Shown here: piece after piece, positions 32,863-41,341 of the stretch | How positions within the stretch are numbered: position 1 is the stretch's first letter | How the letters are laid out: each line of letters starts with the position of its first letter | Assembly (NCBI RefSeq): GCF_026262575.1 | Contig: NZ_JAPKFL010000021.1 | Span: 1 to 64,000, forward strand | Reading direction: 5' to 3' | Source: Streptomyces marinisediminis | GTDB lineage: Bacteria; Actinomycetota; Actinomycetes; Streptomycetales; Streptomycetaceae | Length of the DNA: 64,000 nt | Position numbers and translations under genes: made by a program | The notes under the pieces: generated by a model | Database searches by the model: none | What the model saw: only the letters and a program-made list of their open reading frames with translations | Told to the model about the DNA's origin: nothing

Positions 32863-34017
32863 ATGACGGCGGCGACAGCACCCGGACAGGGCGGAGGCCC
32901 GCTCGCGGGCGTGCGCGTGGTGGAACTGGCCGGGATCGGCCCCGGTCCCTTCGCGGCCATGCTCCTGGGCGACCTGGGCGCCGACGTCGTCCGCGTCGAC
33001 CGTCCCGGGGGCGCCGGGCTCGGCATCGACCCCGCCGTGGACGTCACCGGGCGCAACAAGCGCTCGGTGCTGGTGGACCTGAAGGCCGCGTCCGGGGCGG
33101 CCACCGTGCTGGACCTGGTGACCCGGGCGGACGTGCTGGTCGAGGGCTACCGGCCGGGCGTGGCCGAACGCCTCGGGGTGGGCCCGAAGCCGTGCCTGGC
33201 CCGCAACCCGGCGCTCGTCTACGGGCGCATGACGGGCTGGGGGCAGGAGGGGCCGCTCGCCCCGCGCGCCGGGCACGACATCGGCTACGCCGCGCTCACC
33301 GGGGCCCTCGGCCTGGCCGGTCCGGCCGGCGGCCCGCCCTACGCCCCGGCGAACCTGCTGGGCGACTACGCGGGCGGCTCCCTCTACCTCGTCGTCGGCG
33401 TGCTGGCCGCGCTGCACCACGCGCGCGCCCACGGCACCGGCCAGGTGGTGGACGCCGCCATCGTGGACGGCACCAGCCACCTGACGGCGATGCTGCACGG
33501 CATGCTCGCCGCCGGAGCCTGGCAGGACGCGCGCGGGGTCAACCTGCTCGACGGCGGCAGCCCCTTCTACGGCGTCTACGAGACCGCCGACGGCGGCCAC
33601 ATGGCCGTCGGCGCCCTGGAGGAGCGCTTCTACGCCGAGTTCGTCCGGCTGCTGGGCCTGGACCCGGCCACCGCCGACCGCACCGACCTCGCCCACTGGC
33701 CCGCGCTGCGCGCGGCGGTGGCCGACCGCTTCCGCACCCGTACCCGCGACGCGTGGGCGGAGGTCTTCGCCGGCTCCGACGCCTGCGTCGCGCCCGTGCT
33801 CTCGCTGCGCGAGGCACCGCACCACCCCCACCTCGCGGCGCGCGGCACCTTCGTGGACCACGGCGGCATCACCCAGCCCGCCCCCGCCCCCCGGTTCTCG
33901 GCCACCCCCGGCGCCGTGCGCACCGCCCCCGCCCGCCCGGGGGCCGACGCGGCCTCCGTCGCGCGCGACTGGCGTCTGCCCGCCGACGCCTTCGCGGCAC
34001 CGGCCGACGCCCCCTGA
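32863..34017 (+). CDS. CaiB/BaiF-family CoA enzyme, alpha-methylacyl-CoA racemase type
   Basis: The start ATG 32863 has GGGGG upstream; ATG 32848 is in frame but abuts the operator without a ribosome site. 384 aa. The signature VVELAGIGPGPFAAMLLGDLGADVVRVDRPG is that of AMACR/MCR. The catalytic His (RAGHDIGYAALTG) and Asp (NLLGDYAGGSLYL) of the racemase pair are both present, rather than the formyl-CoA transferase Asp pattern. It should epimerise (2R)/(2S)-methylacyl-CoA so that the following acyl-CoA dehydrogenase can act, which points to branched-chain or isoprenoid acyl substrates. Confidence 0.88.
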   Translation: MTAATAPGQGGGPLAGVRVVELAGIGPGPFAAMLLGDLGADVVRVDRPGGAGLGIDPAVDVTGRNKRSVLVDLKAASGAATVLDLVTRADVLVEGYRPGVAERLGVGPKPCLARNPALVYGRMTGWGQEGPLAPRAGHDIGYAALTGALGLAGPAGGPPYAPANLLGDYAGGSLYLVVGVLAALHHARAHGTGQVVDAAIVDGTSHLTAMLHGMLAAGAWQDARGVNLLDGGSPFYGVYETADGGHMAVGALEERFYAEFVRLLGLDPATADRTDLAHWPALRAAVADRFRTRTRDAWAEVFAGSDACVAPVLSLREAPHHPHLAARGTFVDHGGITQPAPAPRFSATPGAVRTAPARPGADAASVARDWRLPADAFAAPADAP

Positions 34018-34061
34018 CCCCGAGCAGTCCACCGACGACCCGCCACAGCGGCAGGAGCAGC

Positions 34062-35204
34062 ATGCAGCGCGAGATCTACACCGAGGACCACGAGGCGTTC
34101 CGGGAGACGGTCAGGACGTATCTGGCCAAGGAGGTCACCCCGCACTACCAGCAGTGGGAGCGCGACGGCATCGTCAGCCGGGACGCCTGGCGGGCCGCCG
34201 GGCGCCAGGGGCTGCTGGGCCTGGCCGTGCCCCGGGAGCACGGCGGCGGAGGCGAGTCCGACTTCCGCTACAGCGCCGTGCTCACCGAGGAGTTCGCCAA
34301 GGCCGGGGTGTCCGGCCTGGCCATCGGCCTGCACAACGACATCGTCGGCCCCTACCTGCTCTCGCTCGCCACCGAGGAGCAGCGGCGCCGCTGGCTGCCC
34401 GGCTTCTGCTCCGGTGAGCTGATCACCGCCATCGCCATGACCGAGCCGGACGCCGGCTCCGACCTCCAGGCCATCCGCACCACCGCCGAGGACCACGGCG
34501 ACCACTGGACGCTGCGCGGCTCCAAGACCTTCATCTCCAACGGCATCCTCGCCGACCTGGTGGTCGTCGTCGCCCGCACCACCCCCGAGGGCGGCGCCAA
34601 GGGGCTGAGCCTGCTCCTCGTCGAGCGCGGCATGGACGGCTTCGAGCGCGGCCGCAACCTCGACAAGATCGGCCAGAAGGCGCAGGACACGGCCGAGCTG
34701 TTCTTCCACGACGTGCGCGTGCCCAAGGAGAACCTGCTGGGCGAGCTGAACGGCGCGTTCACGCACCTCATGACGCATCTGGCGCAGGAGCGCATGGCCA
34801 TCGCGGTCGCCGCCGTCACCGTCGCCGAGCACCTGCTGGAGACCACGACCGCCTACGTCAAGGAGCGCGAGGCGTTCGGGCGCCCGCTGGCCCGCCTCCA
34901 GCACATCCGGTTCGAGATCGCCGAGATGGCCACCGAGTGCGCCGTCACCCGCTCCTTCCTCGACCGCTGCATCACCGAGCACACGGCGGGGAGACTGGAC
35001 GCGGTGCACGCCTCCATGGCCAAGTGGTGGTCCACCGAGCTGCAGAAGCGCGTCACCGACCGCTGCCTGCAACTGCACGGCGGGTACGGGTACATGGCCG
35101 AGTACCCCGTCGCCCGGGCCTACACCGACGGCCGCATCCAGACGATCTACGGCGGCACCACCGAGATCATGAAGGAGATCATCGGACGCTCGCTGCTGGC
35201 CTGA
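34062..35204 (+). CDS. acyl-CoA dehydrogenase
   Basis: 380 aa from ATG 34062 (GGCAGGAGCAGC upstream). The ACAD signatures AIAMTEPDAGSDLQAIRTTA (FAD/substrate) and RLQLHGGYGYMAEYPVARAYTDGRIQTIYGGTTEIMKEII are intact. The catalytic Glu corresponds to the Glu of IYGGTTEIM-type sequences or of helix G. It is soluble and FAD-dependent, and introduces the alpha,beta double bond. It is the second gene of the operon, 44 nt after the racemase. Confidence 0.95.
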   Translation: MQREIYTEDHEAFRETVRTYLAKEVTPHYQQWERDGIVSRDAWRAAGRQGLLGLAVPREHGGGGESDFRYSAVLTEEFAKAGVSGLAIGLHNDIVGPYLLSLATEEQRRRWLPGFCSGELITAIAMTEPDAGSDLQAIRTTAEDHGDHWTLRGSKTFISNGILADLVVVVARTTPEGGAKGLSLLLVERGMDGFERGRNLDKIGQKAQDTAELFFHDVRVPKENLLGELNGAFTHLMTHLAQERMAIAVAAVTVAEHLLETTTAYVKEREAFGRPLARLQHIRFEIAEMATECAVTRSFLDRCITEHTAGRLDAVHASMAKWWSTELQKRVTDRCLQLHGGYGYMAEYPVARAYTDGRIQTIYGGTTEIMKEIIGRSLLA

Positions 35205-35279
35205 GCCGTCCCCGCGCCCGCCCACCCCCGCCCCGCGACCCCCGCGACCTCGCAAGCCCCCAGCCGAAAGGCCCCACCC

Positions 35280-36494
35280 GTGAGCACCGAAGCGTACGTC
35301 TACGACGCCATCCGCACCCCGCGCGGGCGCGGCAAGGAGAACGGCGCCCTGCACGGCACCAAGCCCATCGACCTCGTCGTGGGACTCATCCACGAGCTGC
35401 GCGCCCGCTTCCCCGGCCTGGACCCGGCCGCCATCGACGACGTCGTCCTCGGCGTCGTCAGCCCGCACAGCGACCAGGGCTCGGACATCGCCAAGATCGC
35501 CGCCCTGGCCGCCGGGCTGCCCGACACCGTCGCCGGCGTGCAGGAGAACCGCTTCTGCGCCTCCGGGCTGGAGGCCGTCAACCTGGCCGCCGCCAAGGTG
35601 CGCTCCGGCTGGGAGGACCTGATCCTGGCCGGCGGCGTGGAGTCCATGTCCCGCGTGCCGCTGGGCAGCGACGGCGGCGCCTGGGCCATGGACCCGATGA
35701 CCAGCTTCGAGACCGGGTTCGTCCCCCAGGGCATCGGCGCCGACCTCATCGCCACCATCGAGGGCTTCTCCCGCCGGGACGTGGACGAGTACGCCGCGCT
35801 CTCCCAGGAGCGCGCCGCCGCGGCGTGGAAGGAGGAGCGCTTCGCCCGCTCCGTCGTCCCCGTGCGCGACCGCTCCGGGCTGACCCTCCTCGACCACGAC
35901 GAGCACCTGCGCCCGGGCACCACCGCCGACTCCCTGGCGAAGCTCAAGCCGTCCTTCGAGACCATCGGGGACCTGGGCGGCTTCGACGCCGTCGCGCTCC
36001 AGAAGTACCACTGGGTCGAGAGGATCGACCACGTGCACCACGCGGGCAACTCCTCCGGCATCGTGGACGGCGCCGCGCTGGTCGCCGTCGGCAACGCCGA
36101 GACCGGACGCCGCTTCGGGCTCACCCCGCGGGCCCGCATCGTGTCCGCCGCCGTCTCCGGCGCCGACCCGACCATCATGCTCACCGGCCCCGCGCCCGCC
36201 TCCCGCAAGGCGCTCGCCAAGGCCGGGCTGACGATCGACGACATCGACCTGGTGGAGATCAACGAGGCGTTCGCCGCCGTCGTGCTGCGCTTCGTGCGCG
36301 ACATGGGCCTGAGCATGGACAAGGTCAACGTCAACGGCGGCGCCATCGCCCTGGGCCACCCGCTGGGCGCCACCGGCGCCATGATCCTGGGCACCCTCGT
36401 CGACGAGCTGGAGCGGCGCGACCAGCGGTACGGGCTGGCCACCCTGTGCGTCGGCGGCGGCATGGGCATCGCCACCGTCGTCGAACGCCTGTGA
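35280..36494 (+). CDS. fadA: acetyl-CoA acyltransferase (beta-ketothiolase)
   Basis: 404 aa, GTG start at 35280 after CCGAAAGGCCCC. Thiolase motifs: the acyl-accepting Cys in ENRFCASGLEAVN, LAGGVESMSRVPLG, NEAFAAVVLRF, NVNGGAIALGHPLGATGA (His) and the second Cys in ATLCVGGGMG. It cleaves 3-ketoacyl-CoA in the last step of beta-oxidation. It partners the FadB-like protein encoded 65 nt downstream, as in fadAB units. Confidence 0.95.
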   Translation: MSTEAYVYDAIRTPRGRGKENGALHGTKPIDLVVGLIHELRARFPGLDPAAIDDVVLGVVSPHSDQGSDIAKIAALAAGLPDTVAGVQENRFCASGLEAVNLAAAKVRSGWEDLILAGGVESMSRVPLGSDGGAWAMDPMTSFETGFVPQGIGADLIATIEGFSRRDVDEYAALSQERAAAAWKEERFARSVVPVRDRSGLTLLDHDEHLRPGTTADSLAKLKPSFETIGDLGGFDAVALQKYHWVERIDHVHHAGNSSGIVDGAALVAVGNAETGRRFGLTPRARIVSAAVSGADPTIMLTGPAPASRKALAKAGLTIDDIDLVEINEAFAAVVLRFVRDMGLSMDKVNVNGGAIALGHPLGATGAMILGTLVDELERRDQRYGLATLCVGGGMGIATVVERL

Positions 36495-36559
36495 GGCCCG
36501 GACGCCCGCCCGCGCGACCGCCCGCACCCCGCCGACCCCTTCCCAGGAGACAGCACGCC

Positions 36560-38743
36560 ATGCCCGAGCCCACCACGATCCGCTGGCACCGCGACGCCGA
36601 CGACATCGTCACCCTCACCCTGGACGACCCGGACCAGTCCGCCAACACCATGAACGAGGCGTTCACCGCCTCGCTCACGGCCGTCGCCAACCGCCTGGAG
36701 GCGGAGCGCGAGGAGATCCGCGGCGTCATCGTCACCTCCGCCAAGAAGACCTTCTTCGCCGGCGGCGACCTGCGCCTGCTCGTCCAGGCCACCCCGGAGA
36801 ACGCCGAGGAGATCTACGCCAAGGGGATGCGCGTCAAGCGCGACCTGCGCCGCATCGAGACCCTGGGCAGGCCCGTCGTCGCCGCCATCAACGGCGCGGC
36901 ACTCGGCGGCGGGCTGGAGATCGCGCTCGCCTGCCACCACCGCGTCGCGCTCGACGCCCCCGGCAGCCGCATCGGCCTGCCCGAGTCCACGCTCGGCCTG
37001 CTGCCCGGTGGCGGCGGCGTGGTGCGCGCCGTGCGGCTGCTGGGCATCGCCGACGCGCTGCTCAACGTCCTGCTGCAAGGGCAGCAGTACGTGCCCGCCG
37101 CCGCGCGGGACAAGGGCCTGGTGCACGAGGTCGTCGCCGACCACGACGCGCTCCTCGCCCGCGCCCGGGCGTTCATCGAGGCCCACCCCGAGGCCGCGCA
37201 GCCCTGGGACACCGAGGGCTACAAGATCCCCGGCGGCACCCCGGCGCACCCCGGGTTCGCGGCGAACCTCCCCGCCTTCCCCGCCAACCTCACCAAGCAG
37301 ACCGGCGGCGCGCCCTACCCCGCCCAGCGCTCCATCATGGCGGCGGCCGTGGAGGGCGCGCAGGTCGACTTCGCCACCGCCGAGCGCATCGAGGGCCGCT
37401 ACTTCACCGAGCTGGTCACCGGCCCGCTGGCCAAGAACATGATCCAGGCGTTCTTCTTCGACCTCCAGGCCGTCAACTCCGGGGCGAGCCGCCCCGACGG
37501 CGTGCCCGAGCGGAAGGTGCGCAAGGTCGCGGTGCTCGGCGCCGGGATGATGGGGGCGGGCATCGCCTACTCCTGCGCCAAGGCCGGCATCGAGGTCGTC
37601 CTGAAGGACGTGTCGGCGGAGGCCGCCGAGAAGGGCAAGGACTACTCCGCCGGACTGCTGGACAAGGCGCTGGCCCGGGGCAAGACCACCCCCGACAAGC
37701 GCGACGCCCTGCTCGCCCGCATCACGCCCACCGCCGACCCGGCCGACCTGGCGGGGTGCGACGCCGTCATCGAGGCCGTCTTCGAGGACACCGCGCTCAA
37801 GCACGCGGTCTTCCAGGAGGTCCAGCACGTCGTGGAGCCCGACGCGCTGCTGTGCTCGAACACCTCCACGCTGCCCATCACCGGGCTCGCCGAGGGCGTC
37901 GAGCGGCAGGCGGACTTCATCGGCCTGCACTTCTTCTCGCCCGTCGACAAGATGCCGCTCGTGGAGATCGTGCGCGGCCGCCGGACCGGCGACCAGGCGC
38001 TGGCCCGCGCCTTCGACCTGGTACGGCAGATCGGGAAGACGCCGATCGTCGTGCACGACGCCCGCGGCTTCTTCACCTCCCGGGTCATCGGCCAGTTCCT
38101 CAACGAAGGCGTCGCGCTGGTGGGGGAGGGCGTCGAGCCGGCCTCCGTCGAGCAGGCGGCGGCCCAGGCCGGGTACCCGGCGAAGGTGCTGTCCCTGATG
38201 GACGAGCTGACGCTCACCCTGCCGCGCAAGATCCGCAACGAGACGCGCGCGGCCCTGGAGGCCGAGGGGCGCGAGTGGCCCGAGCACCCGGCCGAGAAGG
38301 TCATCGACCGGATGGTCGACGAGTTCCGGCGGCCCGGCCGCAGCGGCGGGGCGGGCTTCTACGACTACGACGAGGACGGCCGGCGCACCCGCCTGTGGCC
38401 GGGCCTGCGTGAGCACTTCGGCACCGTCGGCGGCGCGCCCACGGTGCCGTTCGAGGACATGAAGGAGCGCATGCTCTTCTCCGAGGCGCTGGACACCGTG
38501 CGCTGCCTGGAGGAAGGCATCCTCACCACGGTCGCCGACGCCAACATCGGCTCCGTCATGGGCATCGGCTTCCCGCCGTGGACGGGCGGCTGCCTGCAGT
38601 ACATCAACGGCTACCCCGGCGGGCTGCCCGGCTTCGTCGCCCGCGCCCGCGAGCTCCAGGAGCGGTACGGCGACCGCTTCGCGCCGCCCGCCCTGCTGCT
38701 GGAGAAGGCGGACCGGGGCGAACGCTTCACCGACGCCGCCTGA
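36560..38743 (+). CDS. fadB: trifunctional beta-oxidation enzyme (enoyl-CoA hydratase/3-hydroxyacyl-CoA dehydrogenase)
   Basis: 727 aa from ATG 36560, with CAGGAGA upstream. The N-terminal crotonase domain has the oxyanion-hole segments KKTFFAGGDL and INGAALGGGLEIALAC, with Glu in LPESTLGLLPGGGG. From about residue 315 the NAD-binding Rossmann fold (VAVLGAGMMGAGIAYSCAKAG) starts, with catalytic His in IGLHFFSPVDKMPLVEIVRG, followed by two C-terminal 3HCDH domains (GFFTSRVIGQFLNEG). It does hydration and NAD-dependent dehydrogenation. It is the last gene of the operon, ended by a perfect hairpin. Confidence 0.95.
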   Translation: MPEPTTIRWHRDADDIVTLTLDDPDQSANTMNEAFTASLTAVANRLEAEREEIRGVIVTSAKKTFFAGGDLRLLVQATPENAEEIYAKGMRVKRDLRRIETLGRPVVAAINGAALGGGLEIALACHHRVALDAPGSRIGLPESTLGLLPGGGGVVRAVRLLGIADALLNVLLQGQQYVPAAARDKGLVHEVVADHDALLARARAFIEAHPEAAQPWDTEGYKIPGGTPAHPGFAANLPAFPANLTKQTGGAPYPAQRSIMAAAVEGAQVDFATAERIEGRYFTELVTGPLAKNMIQAFFFDLQAVNSGASRPDGVPERKVRKVAVLGAGMMGAGIAYSCAKAGIEVVLKDVSAEAAEKGKDYSAGLLDKALARGKTTPDKRDALLARITPTADPADLAGCDAVIEAVFEDTALKHAVFQEVQHVVEPDALLCSNTSTLPITGLAEGVERQADFIGLHFFSPVDKMPLVEIVRGRRTGDQALARAFDLVRQIGKTPIVVHDARGFFTSRVIGQFLNEGVALVGEGVEPASVEQAAAQAGYPAKVLSLMDELTLTLPRKIRNETRAALEAEGREWPEHPAEKVIDRMVDEFRRPGRSGGAGFYDYDEDGRRTRLWPGLREHFGTVGGAPTVPFEDMKERMLFSEALDTVRCLEEGILTTVADANIGSVMGIGFPPWTGGCLQYINGYPGGLPGFVARARELQERYGDRFAPPALLLEKADRGERFTDAA

Positions 38744-38773
38744 CGCGGGCGGGCCCGCCCGGGCCCGCCCGCG
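38744..38773 (+). terminator. 13-bp perfect hairpin ending the beta-oxidation operon
   Basis: Bases 38744-38756 pair perfectly with 38761-38773 around GCCC, one nucleotide after the fadB stop. The next 185 nt contain a near-duplicate gggcggtggaccgcgc at about 38889 and 38920, and no gene. Confidence 0.75.
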
Positions 38774-38960
38774 TGCGGGGGCCGGGCGTGCGAAGCCCGG
38801 GCGCGGGGCCCCGGGCCCGCCCGCGCCCGGGCCCCCGCGGTGTGGCCGGCGACCCGGGTCGGCGGATGCGCGGGGCGGGTGCCCCGCGCGGGCGGTGGAC
38901 CGCGCCACAGCCGCGCGCGGGCGGTGGACCGCGCGCGGCTGGGGGCCGGTGGACGACGGG

Positions 38961-39764
38961 TCAGGCGCGCCCGGAGCGGGTGGCCCGGTCGGCCGCAGCG
39001 GCGCCGGGGTCGCCGGGGCCGAGCCGGGGAGCGCGCTCCTTGGGGAACGCCTCGCGCAACTCGTCCTTCAGGGAGCGCTGGAACGCCGTCAGCAGAGCTT
39101 GTACCACCAGGGGCTGCATGTGCGCCGACAGCGACTTCATCGCCTCCACCTGGTCGGGGTCCGGCCCCGTGCTGCGGTAGGGCTCCCACACCTCGGCGCG
39201 GAAGAGCCGGCTCAGCTCCCGGGCCACCTCGCGCGCGTGGTCCAGCACCACGCGGCGCGCCGCGAGGATCGACTCGTGCGCGATCGGCACGTCCAGCAGG
39301 CGCACGCCCAGGTGCAGCAGGCCGGGGTCGACGAGGAAGCGGTCCGGCCCGTCGGTGCGCCGCAGCACGCTCATCGCGGCCAGCCGGTCCACGTCCGCCT
39401 CCGTCAGCGCCCGGCCGCAGCGGCGCTCCAGTTGCCCGCGGGTCACCTCGTCGGCCGTGTCCGGCATCCAGGAGGCGACCAGGGCGCGGTGGATGGCCAG
39501 GTCGTGCGCGCTCAGGTCGGCCGGCAGCCGCTGTACGTAGCGCTCGATGGCGGCCAGCGTCATGCCCTGGCTCTGCAGCTCCTCAATGAGCGCGAGCCGG
39601 GAGAGGTGCTCGTCCCCGTACCGGCCGACGCGGCGCGGGCCGATCTGCGGTGGCGGCAGCAGCCCGCGCGTGCTGTAGAAGCGGATGGTGCGCACGGTCA
39701 CTCCGGCGCGGGCGGCCAGCTCGTCGACGGTCAGCCCCGCACCGCGCTCCCCCTGCTCGTCCAT
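38961..39764 (-). CDS. MerR-family regulator, likely of the beta-oxidation operon
   Basis: 267 aa from ATG 39764 (GGGAGGG upstream; a longer frame to 39863 would read through its own operator). The N-terminal MerR winged HTH is typical (LTVDELAARAGVTVRTIRFYSTRGLLPPPQIGPRRVGRYGDEHLSRLALIEELQSQGMTL summarised: TVRTIRFYSTRGLLP core). The long C-terminal part (about 180 aa) has no metal-binding Cys and probably senses an acyl-CoA or similar ligand. It is encoded convergently to fadB. The shared dyads at 32827 and 39807 suggest it controls both the operon and itself. Confidence 0.88.
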   Translation of the reverse strand: MDEQGERGAGLTVDELAARAGVTVRTIRFYSTRGLLPPPQIGPRRVGRYGDEHLSRLALIEELQSQGMTLAAIERYVQRLPADLSAHDLAIHRALVASWMPDTADEVTRGQLERRCGRALTEADVDRLAAMSVLRRTDGPDRFLVDPGLLHLGVRLLDVPIAHESILAARRVVLDHAREVARELSRLFRAEVWEPYRSTGPDPDQVEAMKSLSAHMQPLVVQALLTAFQRSLKDELREAFPKERAPRLGPGDPGAAAADRATRSGRA

Positions 39765-39806
39765 GGGCGGCGCCCTCCCTCTCGTCCGGTCTGCGTGCGG
39801 CACCAC

Positions 39807-39829
39807 GTGCAACACTATTGGTGTCTCAC
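39807..39829. promoter_or_regulatory. dyad operator in front of the MerR gene
   Basis: GTG-nn-ACA (39807-39814) and TGT-nn-CAC (39822-39829), 7 nt apart, lie 43-65 nt upstream of the MerR start. The half-sites equal those at 32827-32847, with a spacing that differs by 2 nt. Confidence 0.55.
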
Positions 39830-39870
39830 CGGAACTGTGAAGCGCGCCGTCCGGACCGGGCACCGACCCC

Positions 39871-40043
39871 AGTGCCGTGTCAGTCAGGGTTTGCCCGTCA
39901 AGGAGCGGCGTCCGGTGCGGTGCATCGCAAGGCGCCGGATCGGCGGCGTAGTAGGCGTAGTGGGCCTACTCGGTCGATTCGGCAACGCCGCGAGGCGCCG
40001 TGCCGGGCGTCGCGACGGGGCAAACCCTGGCTGATGCGGCACT
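39871..40043. mobile_element. 173-bp MITE-like element with about 28-nt imperfect terminal inverted repeats
   Basis: The left end (39871-39899: AGTGCCG, 2 nt, TCAG-n-CAGGGTTTGCCC, then GTC) is matched inverted at the right end (40043 back to 40014) with about four differences and one extra C. There is no open reading frame for a transposase; the interior is structured (ggcgtagtaggcgtag/ctac-type pairing). The right end supplies part of the TAG stop of the sphingomyelinase gene. No clear target duplication is seen. Confidence 0.65.
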
Positions 40044-41073
40044 AGCGGCCCACCACCGGGTAGTGGTCGCTGAGGTTGGTGTAGGTGTACGAACGGCCCC
40101 AGCTCGTCACCGTCCACGGGGCGGACCGCTCGTCGACCGTGGCGTTGTGCCACTCGGCGGGCCGGACGTGCCCCGCGCGGTGCAGCACGTGGTCGAGGTG
40201 CTCGCGGGCCTCGCCGGGGTAGCGGTCGGCGGCGACGGAGTTGCGCACGGGGTCGAAGGAGTGGGCGGGCCCCGAGCGCCCGTCGGGGTCCACCAGGTCC
40301 GCGGTGGCCAGCAGCGACGCGTACTCCGAGCTGTGGCTGTCGACGTTGAAGTCACCCGCGACGACGACCTGTTCGTGCGCCGGGATGGCCTTGCGGTCCA
40401 GGAAGGCGTCCAGCTCCCGGAACTGGGAGGCGCGCACCCGGGCCGCCTCGCCGGTGCCGCAGCCGGGGTCGGTGGACTGGGCGTGGGTGCCGACGACGTG
40501 CACCCGCTCCCCGCGCACGTCCAGCACGGCGTAGACGAAGCCCTTGTTGGACCACCCGTCCGAGCCGCAGCCGTCGGCGTACACGTACTGCTCCTGCCGC
40601 AGCACCGGCCACCTGCTGAGCACGCTCACCCCGCCGTCCTCCGGGGCGAAGGAGGAGTAGGAGCCGCCGGTGGCGTCCCACCCCGAGCGCGAGCGGCCGA
40701 GCACCGGCGTGCGGTGCGGGTAGTCGGCGGCGGCGCCGCTCAGCAGCGCGTCGGAGGAGGGGTTGTCGAACGCCTCCTGAAGCACCACCACGTCGTGCCC
40801 GCGGAAGAAGTCCGCGCGCGGAATCCGCGCGGCGCGCTGGTCCTGACCCCAGTTGGGGTAGAGCGACCGGTTGAACAGGAACACGTTGTAGGTGAGCACC
40901 GAAAGGCGCTGCGGTTCGGCGGACGACGGCGCCGGGGCGGACGGCGCCGGGGCGGTGGCCGGGACCGGGGTCGCGGCGGCGGGCGCGGCGGTGAGGCCTG
41001 CGGCGGTCGCGGCCAGCACGGCGGCGGTCACCGCGAACCTGCGGACGGCGCGACGCGCGGGATGCTGCGGCAC
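40042..41073 (-). CDS. secreted sphingomyelin phosphodiesterase-like (EEP-fold) protein
   Basis: 343 aa. The twin-Arg/basic N-terminus with a hydrophobic core (RRFAVTAAVLAATAAGLTAAPAAA) is a signal peptide, followed by a Pro/Ala spacer. The endonuclease/exonuclease/phosphatase fold is complete: LTYNVFLFN, VVLQEAFDN (metal-binding Glu), VVGTHAQSTDPGCGTGEAARVRASQ, VVAGDFNVD and the terminal catalytic LSDHYPVVG. This order matches bacterial sphingomyelinase C. It cleaves choline- or ethanolamine-phosphosphingolipids outside the cell. The stop codon falls inside the right end of the adjacent MITE-like element. Confidence 0.9.
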   Translation of the reverse strand: MPQHPARRAVRRFAVTAAVLAATAAGLTAAPAAATPVPATAPAPSAPAPSSAEPQRLSVLTYNVFLFNRSLYPNWGQDQRAARIPRADFFRGHDVVVLQEAFDNPSSDALLSGAAADYPHRTPVLGRSRSGWDATGGSYSSFAPEDGGVSVLSRWPVLRQEQYVYADGCGSDGWSNKGFVYAVLDVRGERVHVVGTHAQSTDPGCGTGEAARVRASQFRELDAFLDRKAIPAHEQVVVAGDFNVDSHSSEYASLLATADLVDPDGRSGPAHSFDPVRNSVAADRYPGEAREHLDHVLHRAGHVRPAEWHNATVDERSAPWTVTSWGRSYTYTNLSDHYPVVGR

Positions 41074-41282
41074 GGAGGACTCCTCTCACGGGGCGGACGG
41101 TGCCGCACATCCAAGCAGCCGCGATTACTCACAGGTAACCCTTGGGCGGTCAGAAGGTGACCGGGGCGCGCACGCCCCGCGACGCCCCCGGCGGCCGGGC
41201 TCCCGCCCCGCCCGTCCCGCCGCCCCCGGGGCGGCCGGGGCACCGCTCGGCGCGGTCCGCGTCTCCCCGGCGTCCCCGTGCT

Positions 41283-41322
41283 GGTGCGGCCCGTGGCGGG
41301 CGCACCCGCCACGGGCCGCACC
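41283..41322 (-). terminator. 18-bp perfect hairpin after the ABC-F gene
   Basis: Bases 41283-41300 pair perfectly with 41305-41322 around CGCA, 20 nt downstream of the minus-strand stop at 41342. Confidence 0.75.
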
Positions 41323-41341
41323 CCGCGCGCCCGCACCCTGC

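Noticed and set aside
35300..38908. 1,202-codon minus-strand open frame (and the 965-codon one at 33630-36527)
   Set aside because: They are antisense to the thiolase and fadB genes, which carry full sets of catalytic motifs; the minus frames have none.
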